Shown here: in pieces, positions 1 through 9,036 of the stretch
How the letters are laid out: each line of letters opens with the position of its first letter
Position numbering within the stretch: the first letter of the stretch is position 1
Assembly: GCF_029855125.1 (NCBI RefSeq)
Contig: NZ_CP123229.1
Location: 2,462,501 to 2,526,500 of the forward strand
Source of the DNA: Methylocapsa sp. D3K7
GTDB lineage: Bacteria > Pseudomonadota > Alphaproteobacteria > Rhizobiales > Beijerinckiaceae
Length of the DNA: 64,000 nt
Reading direction: 5' to 3'
The notes under the pieces: model-generated
The model's database searches: none
Told to the model about the DNA's origin: nothing
Seen by the model: only the letters and a program-made list of their open reading frames with translations
Made by a program: the position numbers and the translations under genes

Positions 1-340
1 AAATTACGCAAGCACTGGCCTGGTCCGCGTTCGCTCGCCACTACTAACGGAGTCTCGTTGATGTCCTTTCCTCTGGGTACTTAGATGTTTCAGTTCCCCA
101 GGTTAGCTTTTGTTTCCTATGTATTCAGAAACAAATACCTTCTTTTGATATCTGCAAGTCCGAACCCTGGAATTGCTCCCAGAACTCAGAATTACAGATA
201 TCGAAGGTGGGTTTCCCCATTCGGAAATTCACGGATCAATGCCTGTTCGCGGCTCCCCGTGACTTATCGCAGCGTACCACGTCCTTCATCGCCTCTCAGC
301 GCCAAGGCATCCACCGGATACCCTTAAGACACTTGATCGC
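1..340 (-). rRNA. rrl: 23S ribosomal RNA, 5' part (partial)
   Basis: The reverse strand reads as the 5' end of a bacterial 23S rRNA: near position 320 it has the conserved GGTGGATGCCTTGGC block, followed leftward by other conserved 5'-domain segments. The gene runs off the left edge of the window. The 5' boundary near 340 is estimated from the usual distance to the conserved block. Between about 138 and 207 the normally short helix 9 is replaced by a longer AT-rich stem-loop, which resembles the intervening sequences of Rhizobiales 23S genes. Confidence 0.93.
138..207 (-). other. Intervening-sequence-like enlargement of 23S helix 9
   Basis: GATATCTG (about 147-154) and CAGATATC (about 195-202) can pair, with flanking pairs CCTTC/GAAGG, and they enclose about 40 bases. 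In E. coli the same place holds a hairpin of only about 20 bases. In many alphaproteobacteria such inserts are cut out by RNase III, leaving a fragmented 23S with a 5.8S-like 5' piece. The pairing is visible here. Cleavage is inferred. Confidence 0.6.
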
Positions 341-663
341 TCTCATTATCGATGCCCACCGCTCGGCGCGGAAGGCTTGCACTCCGTTCTGGACCACAAG
401 CCAAAGGGCTCGATCATATAAAGACCAGTTTGCTTCAAATACATCCGAGGACGGTGCGGTCATGCTCCGCCCACTGACTGTAGCGCTTGCTTGAGGCGCA
501 ACAGCGCCAAAGCAATCGGATGTATTTCCTCTTTACGATGTAAGATAACCCGCCTCGACGTCATCTGAGCCGGAGCCCAGCTTCATGTCGAAGCGAAACT
601 TAATGTTGGACGAAGCCAGGAGCGTGTCTGAGGGGCCTCGCATGCATTAGCCGGGAGCCCATC
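341..663. other. Internal transcribed spacer between tRNA-Ala and 23S
   Basis: This spacer of roughly 320 bases belongs to the rrn transcript, read leftward. I see no gene in it. Short open frames here have no ribosome binding site and are chance frames. Confidence 0.8.
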
Positions 664-739
664 TGGTGGAGCCAGACGGGATCGAACCGACGACCTCATG
701 CTTGCAAAGCACGCGCTCTCCCAACTGAGCTATGGCCCC
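664..739 (-). tRNA. tRNA-Ala (anticodon TGC)
   Basis: The reverse strand folds into a full cloverleaf. The 5' end is GGGGCCATAGCTCAG, the anticodon loop is TTTGCAA with anticodon TGC, the T-loop is GTTCGATCC, and the 3' end is GGCTCCACCA with CCA encoded. It lies in the usual rRNA spacer position between tRNA-Ile and 23S. Confidence 0.97.
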
Positions 740-804
740 TTCCAGCAGGACCGGCAAATCAGCAAAAGCGATCCGCCGTTAGGCTCTGGCCTTCCGATGG
801 CAAA

Positions 805-881
805 TGGTGGGCCTGGGAAGACTTGAACTTCCGACCTCACGCTTATCAAGCGCGCGCTCTAACCAACTGAGCTACAAGCCC
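805..881 (-). tRNA. tRNA-Ile (anticodon GAT)
   Basis: The reverse strand gives a 77-base tRNA. The acceptor strands GGGCTTG and CAGGCCC pair, the D-arm reads AGCTCAGTTGGTTAGAGC, the anticodon is GAT in the loop TTGATAA, the T-loop is GTTCAAGTC, and CCA is encoded. This is the standard rrn spacer tRNA next to 16S. Confidence 0.97.
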
Positions 882-1094
882 CAAGCTCAAGCACGGCTTC
901 CGTCAGCAAAGCTAGACTAGCAAAACTTTGCGCGCCGCCGGGGACATACGCCCAAACGCCGGCAAGAGACCACGCGGGCTCGTCCAAGAAGAAAGAGAAA
1001 CGAAGGCGGCGGAATCCCGCATATTCAGCCTTACGGCCTTTGTTCCAAGCGATCCGATAAGTGGCACACAGGATATGTGCCAGCTTGAAGGATC

Positions 1095-2588
<1,494 letters not shown>

Positions 2589-2802
2589 AATGAGAATTTG
2601 GTACCGGCTGGTCACTATCTCTTTGACGAGTCCCAAGCACACCTGTCAGCAATCCCAAGAGACGTTAATCTCAAGAAATCGCAAACACGATGAACTTAGA
2701 TACGTGACCGCCAGAGTATCTCATCGACCGCACCACTTACACTTTCATGTAACACGTGCGATCCGCAAGGACTCCGCCGTCCACGTTTCTCTTTCTTCCG
2801 AT

Positions 2803-2820
2803 TTAATTGTCAAACAGCGC
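2803..2820 (-). promoter_or_regulatory. boxA-like antitermination element of the rrn leader
   Basis: The reverse strand reads GCGCTGTTTGACAATTAA, close to the E. coli boxA consensus TGCTCTTTAACAATT, and lies about 215 bases upstream of 16S. Rhizobial rrn leaders carry the same block. It should recruit NusB/NusE to the rRNA transcript. TTGACA within it could be mistaken for a -35 box, but the distance to 16S and the match to boxA favour this reading. Confidence 0.6.
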
Positions 2821-2907
2821 AGTCACGTTCAATCAGTATAATCAGCTAGACAGTATAACCTGCTAGCCAGCAACGTCTTCCTACCCTAAACGCCGAAGCG
2901 ATCTCTC

Positions 2908-2934
2908 CCCGGTTTGTGCAACCGGGTGGTTTTT
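2908..2934. other. Hairpin followed by T-run on + strand, within rrn leader
   Basis: CCCGGTT and AACCGGG form a 7-bp stem around TGTGC, followed on the + strand by TGG and five T. It looks like a rightward terminator, but no rightward gene precedes it. It may simply be leader RNA structure, or it may stop antisense transcription into the 3.5 kb genes. Confidence 0.35.
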
Positions 2935-3002
2935 AAGCCCGAGAAACTCGAGAGAAACGATCAGCGCCGGCTGCTCGAAGCGGCGTTGCAGTCGATGACC
3001 GG

Positions 3003-3032
3003 CTTATAGGTCGAGCCCCATCCAACTGTCAA
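3003..3032 (-). promoter_or_regulatory. Probable rrn promoter (sigma-70 type)
   Basis: On the reverse strand there is a perfect -35 box TTGACA (3027-3032) and a -10 box TATAAG (3003-3008), separated by 18 bases. Transcription would start near 2996 and run left through boxA into 16S. It is the best promoter match I found in the window. It fits the expectation for a strongly expressed rRNA operon. Confidence 0.75.
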
Positions 3033-3499
3033 CCGGCGTTTTCAAGAAACTTCCGAAAAGCGCCGTTGCGTTAATTGATTTCCAGCAAATTAACGAGATT
3101 TCCCAGAGACTTACTTGCCTGCTCGATCTCACGTCCAGGCAAAGGCACCTTCGCCGCCGCAATCAACTTTGTTCACGGCGGTCTGATAACATAATATCAA
3201 ACTTCGCAAAGGCAAGGGGTGGCACGCGCGGGGGAGGGGATAAATCCATTTCCCGGCTCAGAACGCGCCTAGCCGGCTAGAAAGCCGTGCCATCCTGGCT
3301 GGGGGGCCCCTGGAGCGTTTTACCCCGTCCAGCTTGTTCCTGTCACGCTGCCGCACTAAGTTTCCTTGGCTAACTTGGCCGTCTTCCGAGATCCGAACCA
3401 GAGTAACTACGTTTACCGCAGCCCCCGTTACTTCATATACTTCATAAAGTTAAATCCTGGCGCTAAGCCCGGCCCAGAAGGACCAAATAGGAGGCAAAA
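3033..3499. other. Intergenic region between rrn promoter and small-protein cluster
   Basis: No convincing gene. It contains short palindromes (for example CTAGCCGGCTAG near 3272 and GGGGGGCCCC near 3305), and its right end should contain the promoter of the gene at 3500. I could not pick out clear -35/-10 boxes. Confidence 0.5.
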
Positions 3500-3805
3500 A
3501 TGTCCGGAACGATCATCAATCTCATTCTACAACTTGTTGCAGGGGCGATTGGCGGGAATGCTGCGGGCGGGCTACTTAAAAACATCGACCTCAGCCCCCT
3601 CGTCAAAACGATTACGGGTGCCGCCGGCGGCGGGATTGGCGGAACCATCCTGCAGAGTCTGATACCGGCGCTCGGCGCGGCCGCGAGCGGCGGCGGCTTC
3701 GACATCGGCGCCGCAGCCGGGCAATTGGTGGGCGGCGGCGTCACCGGTGCAATTGTCACGGTGGCCGTCGGCCTTATCAAAAATGCTTTGGTCAAAAAAG
3801 CCTGA
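3500..3805 (+). CDS. Small glycine-rich membrane protein, family A copy 1
   Basis: This is a 101-residue protein made almost wholly of Gly, Ala, Ile, Leu and Val, with glycine-zipper-like stretches (VAGAIGGN near residue 13, GAAGGGIGG near 40, GGGVTGAI near 78) and a lysine-rich C-terminus (KNALVKKA). The start is well supported by AGGAGG six bases upstream. I do not recognise a named family. The composition suggests a membrane-embedded or oligomer-forming protein. It is clearly related to the gene at 4096: both have MS at the start, VAGAIGGN, and a GG-x-IGG repeat. It stands alone between rrn and that paralogue and has no operon partner within 290 bases. Function unknown. Confidence 0.75.
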   Translation: MSGTIINLILQLVAGAIGGNAAGGLLKNIDLSPLVKTITGAAGGGIGGTILQSLIPALGAAASGGGFDIGAAAGQLVGGGVTGAIVTVAVGLIKNALVKKA

Positions 3806-4095
3806 CGGACCTATCCGTCTTTCAATATAGATTTTGCAACGGGCACAACTTTCAAGGTTGGCTCGCGCGGCAAAACATGAAGTACCCCCCGTGATCAACT
3901 GATGATTTGCCGCTCGCGTCATCCGATGGTGGCATTAAGCCAGTACATCTGCATTGTTCATACGCCAGAGACCTCCGAACCGTGTATAAGACGAACGGCC
4001 CTCTCCGCCCTTGGGGATGTCCGGATAAGCTAGCGGAACAACAGAAGGCGCGCGGGTCACACCGCGCCGCCTCGCTCTCAGGGAGGAGACGTCAC

Positions 4096-4380
4096 ATGTC
4101 CGCGACGACGATCGTCTATGTCATTGTCCAAATTGTCGCCGGAGCCATCGGAGGCAATATCTTCGCCAAGATCACCCAATTTACACTCGGACCGCTCTAT
4201 AATTCGATTGTCGGCGCCGTGGGAGGCGCCATCGGCGGCTACATCTTCCTGAGTTTGGGTCCGGAGATGACCGGCGGCCTCGCGGCAGGGTCCTTCTTTC
4301 TACAAGCGGCAATTGGTGCGGCCAGCGGCGCGATCGTCACCGTTTTCGCCAGTCTCTTCATGCATCCGATTGATTACTAA
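4096..4380 (+). CDS. Small glycine-rich membrane protein, family A copy 2
   Basis: This 94-residue paralogue of the gene at 3500 has the same layout: MSATTIVYVIVQIVAGAIGGN, then a GAVGGAIGGYIF glycine-zipper segment and a C-terminal GAASGAIVTVFASLF helix. The open frame extends upstream to 3907, but the start chosen here has GGGAGGAG about seven bases before ATG and aligns with the start of the paralogue. Unlike copy 1 it ends in HPIDY, without lysines. The duplicate nature is seen directly. Membrane location is inferred from composition. Function unknown. Confidence 0.75.
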   Translation: MSATTIVYVIVQIVAGAIGGNIFAKITQFTLGPLYNSIVGAVGGAIGGYIFLSLGPEMTGGLAAGSFFLQAAIGAASGAIVTVFASLFMHPIDY

Positions 4381-4745
4381 GCGGGAGTGGGGCCGCCAAA
4401 GGTATGATGATCGGACGCGGCCCCAAAAAAACGCCCCCGTAGCCTTTAATTCCGGCTCGCCTTTCATCCGGCATTTTTGCTATCCCGCTACCCGCGCGAG
4501 TCTTTGCGATCGGTAATTTCTCCCGGTGTTTTTCCCCGGTATCATCCCGCCGCATTCTAAACGTCGCATCCGCTTCATTCTCAAGTGGTAATTAGAAACA
4601 CCTCGACATTTGACGAGGCGCACCATGACGTTCCAGCCCCAAACGGGCTGGCCGAAGGCTGGTTAGCCCTTTCACAAAAGTTTTCACGCATGACGCGGGC
4701 CAGCCGGTTTCTGAAACTGTCGCTAACGCAAGGGAGAGACGAACG
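4381..4745. other. Intergenic region / leader of the small protein at 4746
   Basis: It holds no convincing gene. GGGGCCGC and GCGGCCCC (about 4390-4425) can pair around 20 bases and are followed by A residues, not T, so this is not a standard terminator. A short CCTCG/CGAGG hairpin lies at 4601-4618. The last 120 bases should be the 5' leader of the next gene. Confidence 0.5.
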
Positions 4746-4961
4746 ATGGCTAATGTGGCGGATGCTGGCACTTCAACGATTCAAGTCACCGAGGGCAGCG
4801 GCGCAAGCTTGGTGATTTTAATCGCAATGATCATTCTTTTCAGCGGGGCGGCCTATTTTACAGGACGCTTGTACGGCAAAGTAGGGATGTACGCCGTTAT
4901 CGCTGGGTTTGTCGTCGTTGCCTCCACCCTATACGTTATGGGCGGTTTGACCTTCGGCTAA
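4746..4961 (+). CDS. Small single- or double-helix membrane protein, family B copy 1
   Basis: This 71-residue protein has a short polar N-terminus, then a hydrophobic helix (about residues 20-41, SLVILIAMIILFSGAAYF), a basic turn GRLYGKVG and a second hydrophobic stretch (about 48-66) ending in GGLTFG. The topology suggests a helical hairpin in the membrane. The start follows GGGAGAGACGAACG. It is 71 residues long, exactly like the gene at 5669, and most positions after residue 15 are identical. Each is followed by a near-identical GC-rich hairpin, so the duplication covers the gene and its 3' flank. I recognise no named family. Confidence 0.8.
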   Translation: MANVADAGTSTIQVTEGSGASLVILIAMIILFSGAAYFTGRLYGKVGMYAVIAGFVVVASTLYVMGGLTFG

Positions 4962-4971
4962 TATGCAATTC

Positions 4972-4998
4972 GACGTGGCGCGTCGATCGCGCCACGTC
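4972..4998 (+). terminator. Perfect 11-bp hairpin after family B copy 1
   Basis: GACGTGGCGCG and CGCGCCACGTC pair perfectly around TCGAT, ten bases after the stop codon. No T-run follows, so it may act as an RNA 3'-end stabiliser or a weak terminator. A hairpin with the same core (GTGGCGCG/CGCGCCAC, 5-base loop) follows the paralogue at 5909. Confidence 0.5.
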
Positions 4999-5293
4999 CT
5001 GCAGTCGACCTGCGGCGCCTGTGTTTGCTCCTTGATCCAAACTGGGCCAAGGCTATAACCCCTAGCTAAGCTCAAGATAAAAAGAAAAATGCCATAAGCT
5101 TAGCAATGTATTGCTCCGTCTTTAGATGGCCATGCTCCGGGATGATTGGCAACACATCCGATGAGATTAGGAATTGATCAAAAAGGCTTTCAGGATCGCA
5201 GATTTCAGCTTCGGGACGGACACCTCCCTAATCTGAACCTTTGCCAAATGATGGAAGCTCTTCTTGCTTGCTTTAACTTCCGCAGGAGAGCGC
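4999..5293. other. Intergenic region before the 37-residue gene
   Basis: No gene seen. AGATTAGG (5164-5171) and CCTAATCT (5227-5234) are inverted copies 55 bases apart and may mark a regulatory or structured leader. Open frames on both strands here lack ribosome binding sites. Confidence 0.4.
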
Positions 5294-5407
5294 ATGCTAA
5301 ATTCCGACAAAGGGGCTGGAGCGATCCTTGTAATACTGATCGCTATGAGCGCTCTTTTTGGCGGCGACGCAGCCTTTACCATCAATGACCCGGAAAAGCA
5401 GGAATGA
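5294..5407 (+). CDS. 37-residue mini-paralogue of family B membrane proteins
   Basis: A very short gene: ATG follows GCAGGAGAGCGC, a good ribosome binding site, and the frame ends in TGA at 5405. The core GAGAILVILIAMSALFGG matches the first helix of the family B proteins (GSGASMVILIAMVILFGG in the 5669 copy) at about 13 of 18 positions. It then diverges after AAFT and ends in a charged tail NDPEKQE, lacking the basic turn and the second helix. A strong terminator begins within its last codons. It may be a real single-helix miniprotein or a trimmed duplicate. The good start and dedicated terminator favour a real gene. Confidence 0.6.
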   Translation: MLNSDKGAGAILVILIAMSALFGGDAAFTINDPEKQE

Positions 5408-5442
5408 TTTTAAGTCATTGCTGCTTTTCAGTTGGTTTTTTT
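5393..5442 (+). terminator. Rho-independent terminator of the 37-residue gene
   Basis: GAAAAGCAG (5393-5401) pairs with CTGCTTTTC (5421-5429), with inner pairing AATGA/TCATT. After six bases there is a run of seven T. The hairpin overlaps the stop codon of the mini-gene at 5405-5407. Confidence 0.8.
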
Positions 5443-5519
5443 AGACCCTTACCACTCGGAGGATTGAGCTTCGGATAGCCGATAAACCCCTTCCCGGAAT
5501 GATTCTTAAGTGTTAAGTT

Positions 5520-5550
5520 GGCACGCGCCCCGTAAGTAACGAGGCGTGCC
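5520..5550 (+). other. Hairpin in the leader of family B copy 2
   Basis: GGCACGC and GCGTGCC pair, with further imperfect pairing inside around AAGTA. It lies about 120 bases before the start at 5669. It could be regulatory RNA structure. No T-run follows. Confidence 0.35.
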
Positions 5551-5668
5551 TTGGAGTGCTGCTCTGGGGAGTGACGGCTGGCGGCTCGCGGCGTCATTTG
5601 TACGCGCAAAGAGTGGCTCGTGGCGTTGGCCGGCCGGCGGCAAAACAGTTAAAAAAGGGAGGTGGACG

Positions 5669-5884
5669 ATGGCTATTGTGCAGCCTATTGGAACTGGACA
5701 GATTGATCGAGTTGAGGGATCCGGCGCGAGCATGGTGATTCTTATCGCCATGGTCATCCTGTTTGGCGGAGCGGCGTATTTTACCGGCCGTTTGTATGGC
5801 AAAGTAGGAATGTATACCGTTATCGCCGGGTTTGTGGTCGTGGTCGCAACGCTCATGTTCATGGGCGGCTTAAGCTTCGGCTGA
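5669..5884 (+). CDS. Small single- or double-helix membrane protein, family B copy 2
   Basis: This 71-residue paralogue of the 4746 gene has helix 1 SMVILIAMVILFGGAAYF, basic turn GRLYGKVG, and helix 2 ending FMGGLSFG. The open frame reaches back to 5546, but the start used here has AAAAAAGGGAGGTGGACG just upstream and gives the same length as copy 1. The N-terminal 14 residues differ between copies, while the membrane part is nearly identical. A GC-rich hairpin follows the stop. It closes a 2.4-kb cluster of small membrane proteins next to the rrn operon. Function unknown. A role in membrane stress or in holding a larger membrane complex would be speculation. Confidence 0.8.
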   Translation: MAIVQPIGTGQIDRVEGSGASMVILIAMVILFGGAAYFTGRLYGKVGMYTVIAGFVVVVATLMFMGGLSFG

Positions 5885-5908
5885 CCCATAGATTGGTCAA
5901 TGTCTCCA

Positions 5909-5933
5909 GCGTGGCGCGCTCGTCGCGCCACGC
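5909..5933 (+). terminator. Perfect 10-bp hairpin after family B copy 2
   Basis: GCGTGGCGCG and CGCGCCACGC pair perfectly around CTCGT. The core equals that of the hairpin at 4972. No T-run follows, so its action as a terminator is uncertain. It also lies downstream of the leftward gene ending at 5984 and could serve both. Confidence 0.5.
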
Positions 5934-5983
5934 AAATTGATACCCGCCAGTTTCGGCCAGACCAAAAATACTCCCTCGTAAAA

Positions 5984-6433
5984 TTACTCCGCCGTCAGCA
6001 GACGTTCGATTTCTGCGATCGTATGGTGCGTGAGATCCTTGGGAATTTCGGCGAGGATTTTGGTTCCGGTCTCTTTTGTGAATTCGCGCCGCAGGTCGCC
6101 GAGGATTTTGGGCGGCGCCACGACAACGAGTTGCTTGAACGCCGCTGACTGGGCACCCTTATTGATGCGCTCCGCGATCGAAGCCGCGAACCGCTCCTTT
6201 TCCACTTCGTGCCAATCCGTCTCTTCGACCGCGCTCCGGCCGGTGCCGATGCTAGAATAAGTGCGCCCCGGAGCATCGCTTCCCTGCTCATGGGTGGGTG
6301 GATCGTCGTGCAACTCGACCGAAAGGCGGCGCAGATTGGGAAATTTCTCGTCGCCCTCGTTTGTCAGAAACAGGGCCTTTTGACCGTCACCCACGACGAC
6401 CCACGCGCCAGGCGCCAGCTTAAGATGTGTCAT
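5984..6433 (-). CDS. Host-attachment family protein (COG5622-like)
   Basis: This 149-residue soluble protein resembles the alphaproteobacterial 'required for attachment to host cells' family: an N-terminal VVVGDGQKALFLTNEG segment, a middle region rich in acidic residues, and a C-terminal KQLVVVAPPKILGDLR...KETGTKILAEIPKDLT. This is the usual pattern of that family, which is related to release-factor-like folds. The name comes from Agrobacterium mutants and says little about biochemistry. The start was set at MTHLKLAP because AGGAAAC lies just upstream. The longer open frame to 6538 has no ribosome binding site. It is a single gene facing away from the pentapeptide gene's start. Confidence 0.75.
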   Translation of the reverse strand: MTHLKLAPGAWVVVGDGQKALFLTNEGDEKFPNLRRLSVELHDDPPTHEQGSDAPGRTYSSIGTGRSAVEETDWHEVEKERFAASIAERINKGAQSAAFKQLVVVAPPKILGDLRREFTKETGTKILAEIPKDLTHHTIAEIERLLTAE

Positions 6434-6545
6434 TGGATGTTTCCTGTCTTCGTTGCAGAACCTTAGGAATACTCTATCGCAATTCAGCACCACACCTTTG
6501 ATTTGGCGCAATCGCCATTTCGATCCGCCGTTTGGCAAGAAGCCT

Positions 6546-7325
6546 TCATTCCTTAAATGCGCGATCCAGGTTTTTCGCGCCGGCGAAAGCCTGTTCTTGG
6601 TCCGCTTTGAAACGGGCGGATGTCATGTCTGTTCCCATGAAATTGGTATGATCGAGAATCGCGCCGCGAAAGTCAGCGCCGCCAGCCTCGGCTTCGGCAA
6701 GCGAGGCATCTTTCAGGTTGGCTCCGGGAAATTTCGCAAATTGCAGATCGGTTAGAGCGAGATTTGCGCCTTCGAAATCGGCCCCGGCGAGGTCGGCGGA
6801 TTTGAGCACGCCGCGCATCAGACCCATCGACTGGTTTTTCATATCAGCGGCGAGATTGGCACCCGTAAATTTCGCTTCGCGCAGACTGGCGCGCGACAAA
6901 TCGGCAGTGACGCGGGCACCCGAAAGATCGGCCCTGTCGAAGTTCGCCCCTTGCAGCTGACTCCCGAAAAGGCTGGCGTTTTTCAAGCTCGCGCCGGAAA
7001 AATCCGCGCCGATGGCCCAGACCTGATCAAGCAGGGCGCCGTCGAAATTGGCACCCGAAAGTTTGGCCCGGTTCATTCTGGCCGCGCGAAAATTCGCACC
7101 GGTAAAATCGAGCCCGGAAAGGTCGAGCCCATTGAGACTCTTGCCGGAAAAATCGACGCCCCCATGCGGCGAAGTCTTGATGCTTGTCTCGATCTCGGCC
7201 CGTGTCATTTCCGCCGAGGAAAATTTTGGACTTGAAAGATCAACATGGTCCATCATGTCCTGTGCATATGCGGGTGGAAACCATGTTGTTGCGGCAAGGA
7301 ATATCCATCTTCCAAAACTTCGCAC
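6546..7325 (-). CDS. Secreted pentapeptide-repeat protein
   Basis: The 259-residue product begins with a Sec signal peptide (about residues 1-21, ending AYA/QD). From residue about 55 to 245 it carries a long series of A(D/N)LXX pentapeptides such as LSGANF, LKNASL, LSGARV, LAGADF, DFRGAIL. Such repeats form a right-handed square helix that usually acts as a binding scaffold. The start is a GTG with GGAGGG nine bases before it. No catalytic motif is visible. An exported pentapeptide protein is more likely a periplasmic or surface scaffold than a gyrase mimic. It stands alone, divergent from aspA. Confidence 0.85.
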   Translation of the reverse strand: MRSFGRWIFLAATTWFPPAYAQDMMDHVDLSSPKFSSAEMTRAEIETSIKTSPHGGVDFSGKSLNGLDLSGLDFTGANFRAARMNRAKLSGANFDGALLDQVWAIGADFSGASLKNASLFGSQLQGANFDRADLSGARVTADLSRASLREAKFTGANLAADMKNQSMGLMRGVLKSADLAGADFEGANLALTDLQFAKFPGANLKDASLAEAEAGGADFRGAILDHTNFMGTDMTSARFKADQEQAFAGAKNLDRAFKE

Positions 7326-7498
7326 GGCGGCTGTCCCTCCATTTTTTAAATTTTTATTTTAACGGATGAACTTATGTTTGATCTACCAACCCAGTCCAAT
7401 TTGAGATCTGCGGAACCATATATAGGTTACTCTGACAGGAAATAGCTCGAAATTGATCTTTCCTACCACTGCACCGCTTTGGAACCCGGTCCGTCCTC

Positions 7499-9034
7499 AT
7501 GACAAAAGACAATCTCCAGCCACTCCGTACGCCCTTGGCCGGGGGCAGCAACATACCTGCTACGGTCACGCTCGCCGTGCCACGCGCGATTGACCTTAAC
7601 CGCGTCGCAACAAGGTGCGAGCATGATCTTCTCGGTGAGGCAGCGATTCCGGCCGATGCCTATTGGGGCATACACACCCTGCGTGCCGTCGAAAACTTTC
7701 CGATTACTGGTGTACCGATCGGGCATTTTCCAGAGCTTATCCGCGCCCTTGCCCTTGTGAAACAAGCAGCGGCGCGCGCCAACCGGCGGCTCAAGCAATT
7801 GCCCGTTGAGAAAGCCGAGGCGATCGACCGCGCCTGCGATCTCATCGCGAAGGACAGGCGCTACCTCGAGCAATTCGTGGTCGATGCGGTGCAGGGAGGG
7901 GCCGGCACCTCGACCAACATGAATGCCAATGAAGTCATCGCCAATATTGCTCTGGAATATTTGGGACACAGGCGCGGCGAGTATCAATTTCTGCATCCGA
8001 TTGATGACGTCAACATGGCCCAATCGACAAATGACGCTTATCCGACGGCGCTTCGTCTTGCCGTGATTTTCGCGGCGGCGCCACTCGCGCAGGCGCTGCG
8101 GGAACTTGCCTACGCCCTTAAGGCCAAGGCCGTCGAATTCGCCGACGTGCTCAAAATCGGCCGCACTCAATTGCAAGATGCGGTGCCGATGACACTTGGC
8201 CAGGAATTCGATGGCTTTCACACCACCGTCAAGGAGGACATCGACCGCTTGCGCGAAGCCGCCGCCTTGTTCCGCGAGGTGAACCTTGGGGCAACCGCAA
8301 TCGGCACAGGCATCACCGCCGACCCCCGCTACGCATCCCTCGCCGTCGAGGAACTCGCGCATGCTTCGGGCGAACCAATGGTGCTCGCCAGCAATCTCAT
8401 CGAAGCGACATCCGACATGGGCGCCTTTGTCTTGTTTTCTGGCGTGCTCAAGAGGATTGCGGTAAAGCTTTCGAAGATTTGCAACGATCTGCGGCTTCTC
8501 TCATCGGGTCCGCGCGCGGGCTTTGGCGAAATCCGCCTGCCGCCTGTGCAAGCAGGTTCCTCGATCATGCCGGGAAAAGTCAATCCGGTGATTCCGGAGG
8601 TCGTCAGCCAGGTCGCCTATCTCGTCATCGGCCATGATCTCACAGTGACGCTATGCGCCGAGGCTGGCCAGCTTCAACTCAACGCCTTCGAGCCGACCAT
8701 TGGCTTTTCCATTTTGGAATCCCTGCGCATGCTGACTGCCGCGATCGAGACTTTGACGAAGCGTTGTGTTAACGGCATCGAGGCTGACCGAGAACACTGC
8801 CTTGGCCTCGTCGAGAATTCGATTGGCCTCGTCACTGCGCTCAGCCCTGTCCTGGGCTATGAGACATGCTCGCGCATCGCCCGGCGGGCGCTGGACGAAC
8901 GGCGCACGGTTGCAGACATCGTTCTCGACGAAGGATTAATGACCGAGGCTCGGCTCAACGAACTGCTCCTGCTCGAAGCCTTGACCAGGCCGTCGCGCAT
9001 CGCCATGGCTGCGGCACCAAAGCCGACAGACTGA
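7499..9034 (+). CDS. aspA: Aspartate ammonia-lyase (aspartase)
   Basis: This 511-residue protein of the fumarase II/aspartase superfamily interconverts L-aspartate with fumarate and ammonia. Near the N-terminus EHDLLGE...ADAYWGIHTLRAVENFPIT is the pattern of aspartases, not of class II fumarases. TSTNMNANEV, the substrate-loop motif GSSIMPGKVNPV (about residues 353-364) and GRTQLQDAVPMTLGQEF are all intact. About 40 extra N-terminal residues precede the conserved core, so the real start could be further in, though no better ATG is visible. It converges with the TonB-like gene, leaving two bases. Its product fumarate could feed the class I fumarase encoded at 26.8 kb. Confidence 0.92.
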   Translation: MTKDNLQPLRTPLAGGSNIPATVTLAVPRAIDLNRVATRCEHDLLGEAAIPADAYWGIHTLRAVENFPITGVPIGHFPELIRALALVKQAAARANRRLKQLPVEKAEAIDRACDLIAKDRRYLEQFVVDAVQGGAGTSTNMNANEVIANIALEYLGHRRGEYQFLHPIDDVNMAQSTNDAYPTALRLAVIFAAAPLAQALRELAYALKAKAVEFADVLKIGRTQLQDAVPMTLGQEFDGFHTTVKEDIDRLREAAALFREVNLGATAIGTGITADPRYASLAVEELAHASGEPMVLASNLIEATSDMGAFVLFSGVLKRIAVKLSKICNDLRLLSSGPRAGFGEIRLPPVQAGSSIMPGKVNPVIPEVVSQVAYLVIGHDLTVTLCAEAGQLQLNAFEPTIGFSILESLRMLTAAIETLTKRCVNGIEADREHCLGLVENSIGLVTALSPVLGYETCSRIARRALDERRTVADIVLDEGLMTEARLNELLLLEALTRPSRIAMAAAPKPTD

Positions 9035-9036
9035 AC

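Larger units (their letters stand above)
2589..2995 (-). other. rrn leader region
   Basis: These roughly 400 bases between the proposed transcription start and the 16S gene would be transcribed as leader. They hold the boxA element and a hairpin near 2908-2926. I see no protein gene here. Confidence 0.6.

Noticed and set aside
2803..2820. TTGACA here read as the -35 box of the rrn promoter
   Set aside because: No matching -10 box at 16-18 bases, and the block fits boxA; a much better promoter lies at 3003-3032.
4390..4432. GC-rich hairpin with seven A as a possible terminator
   Set aside because: On the + strand the stem is followed by A, and on the - strand the T-run comes before the stem, so neither direction gives a normal terminator.
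7463..8362. 299-codon frame antisense to aspA
   Set aside because: The aspartase frame explains this DNA; the antisense protein shows no recognisable domain.
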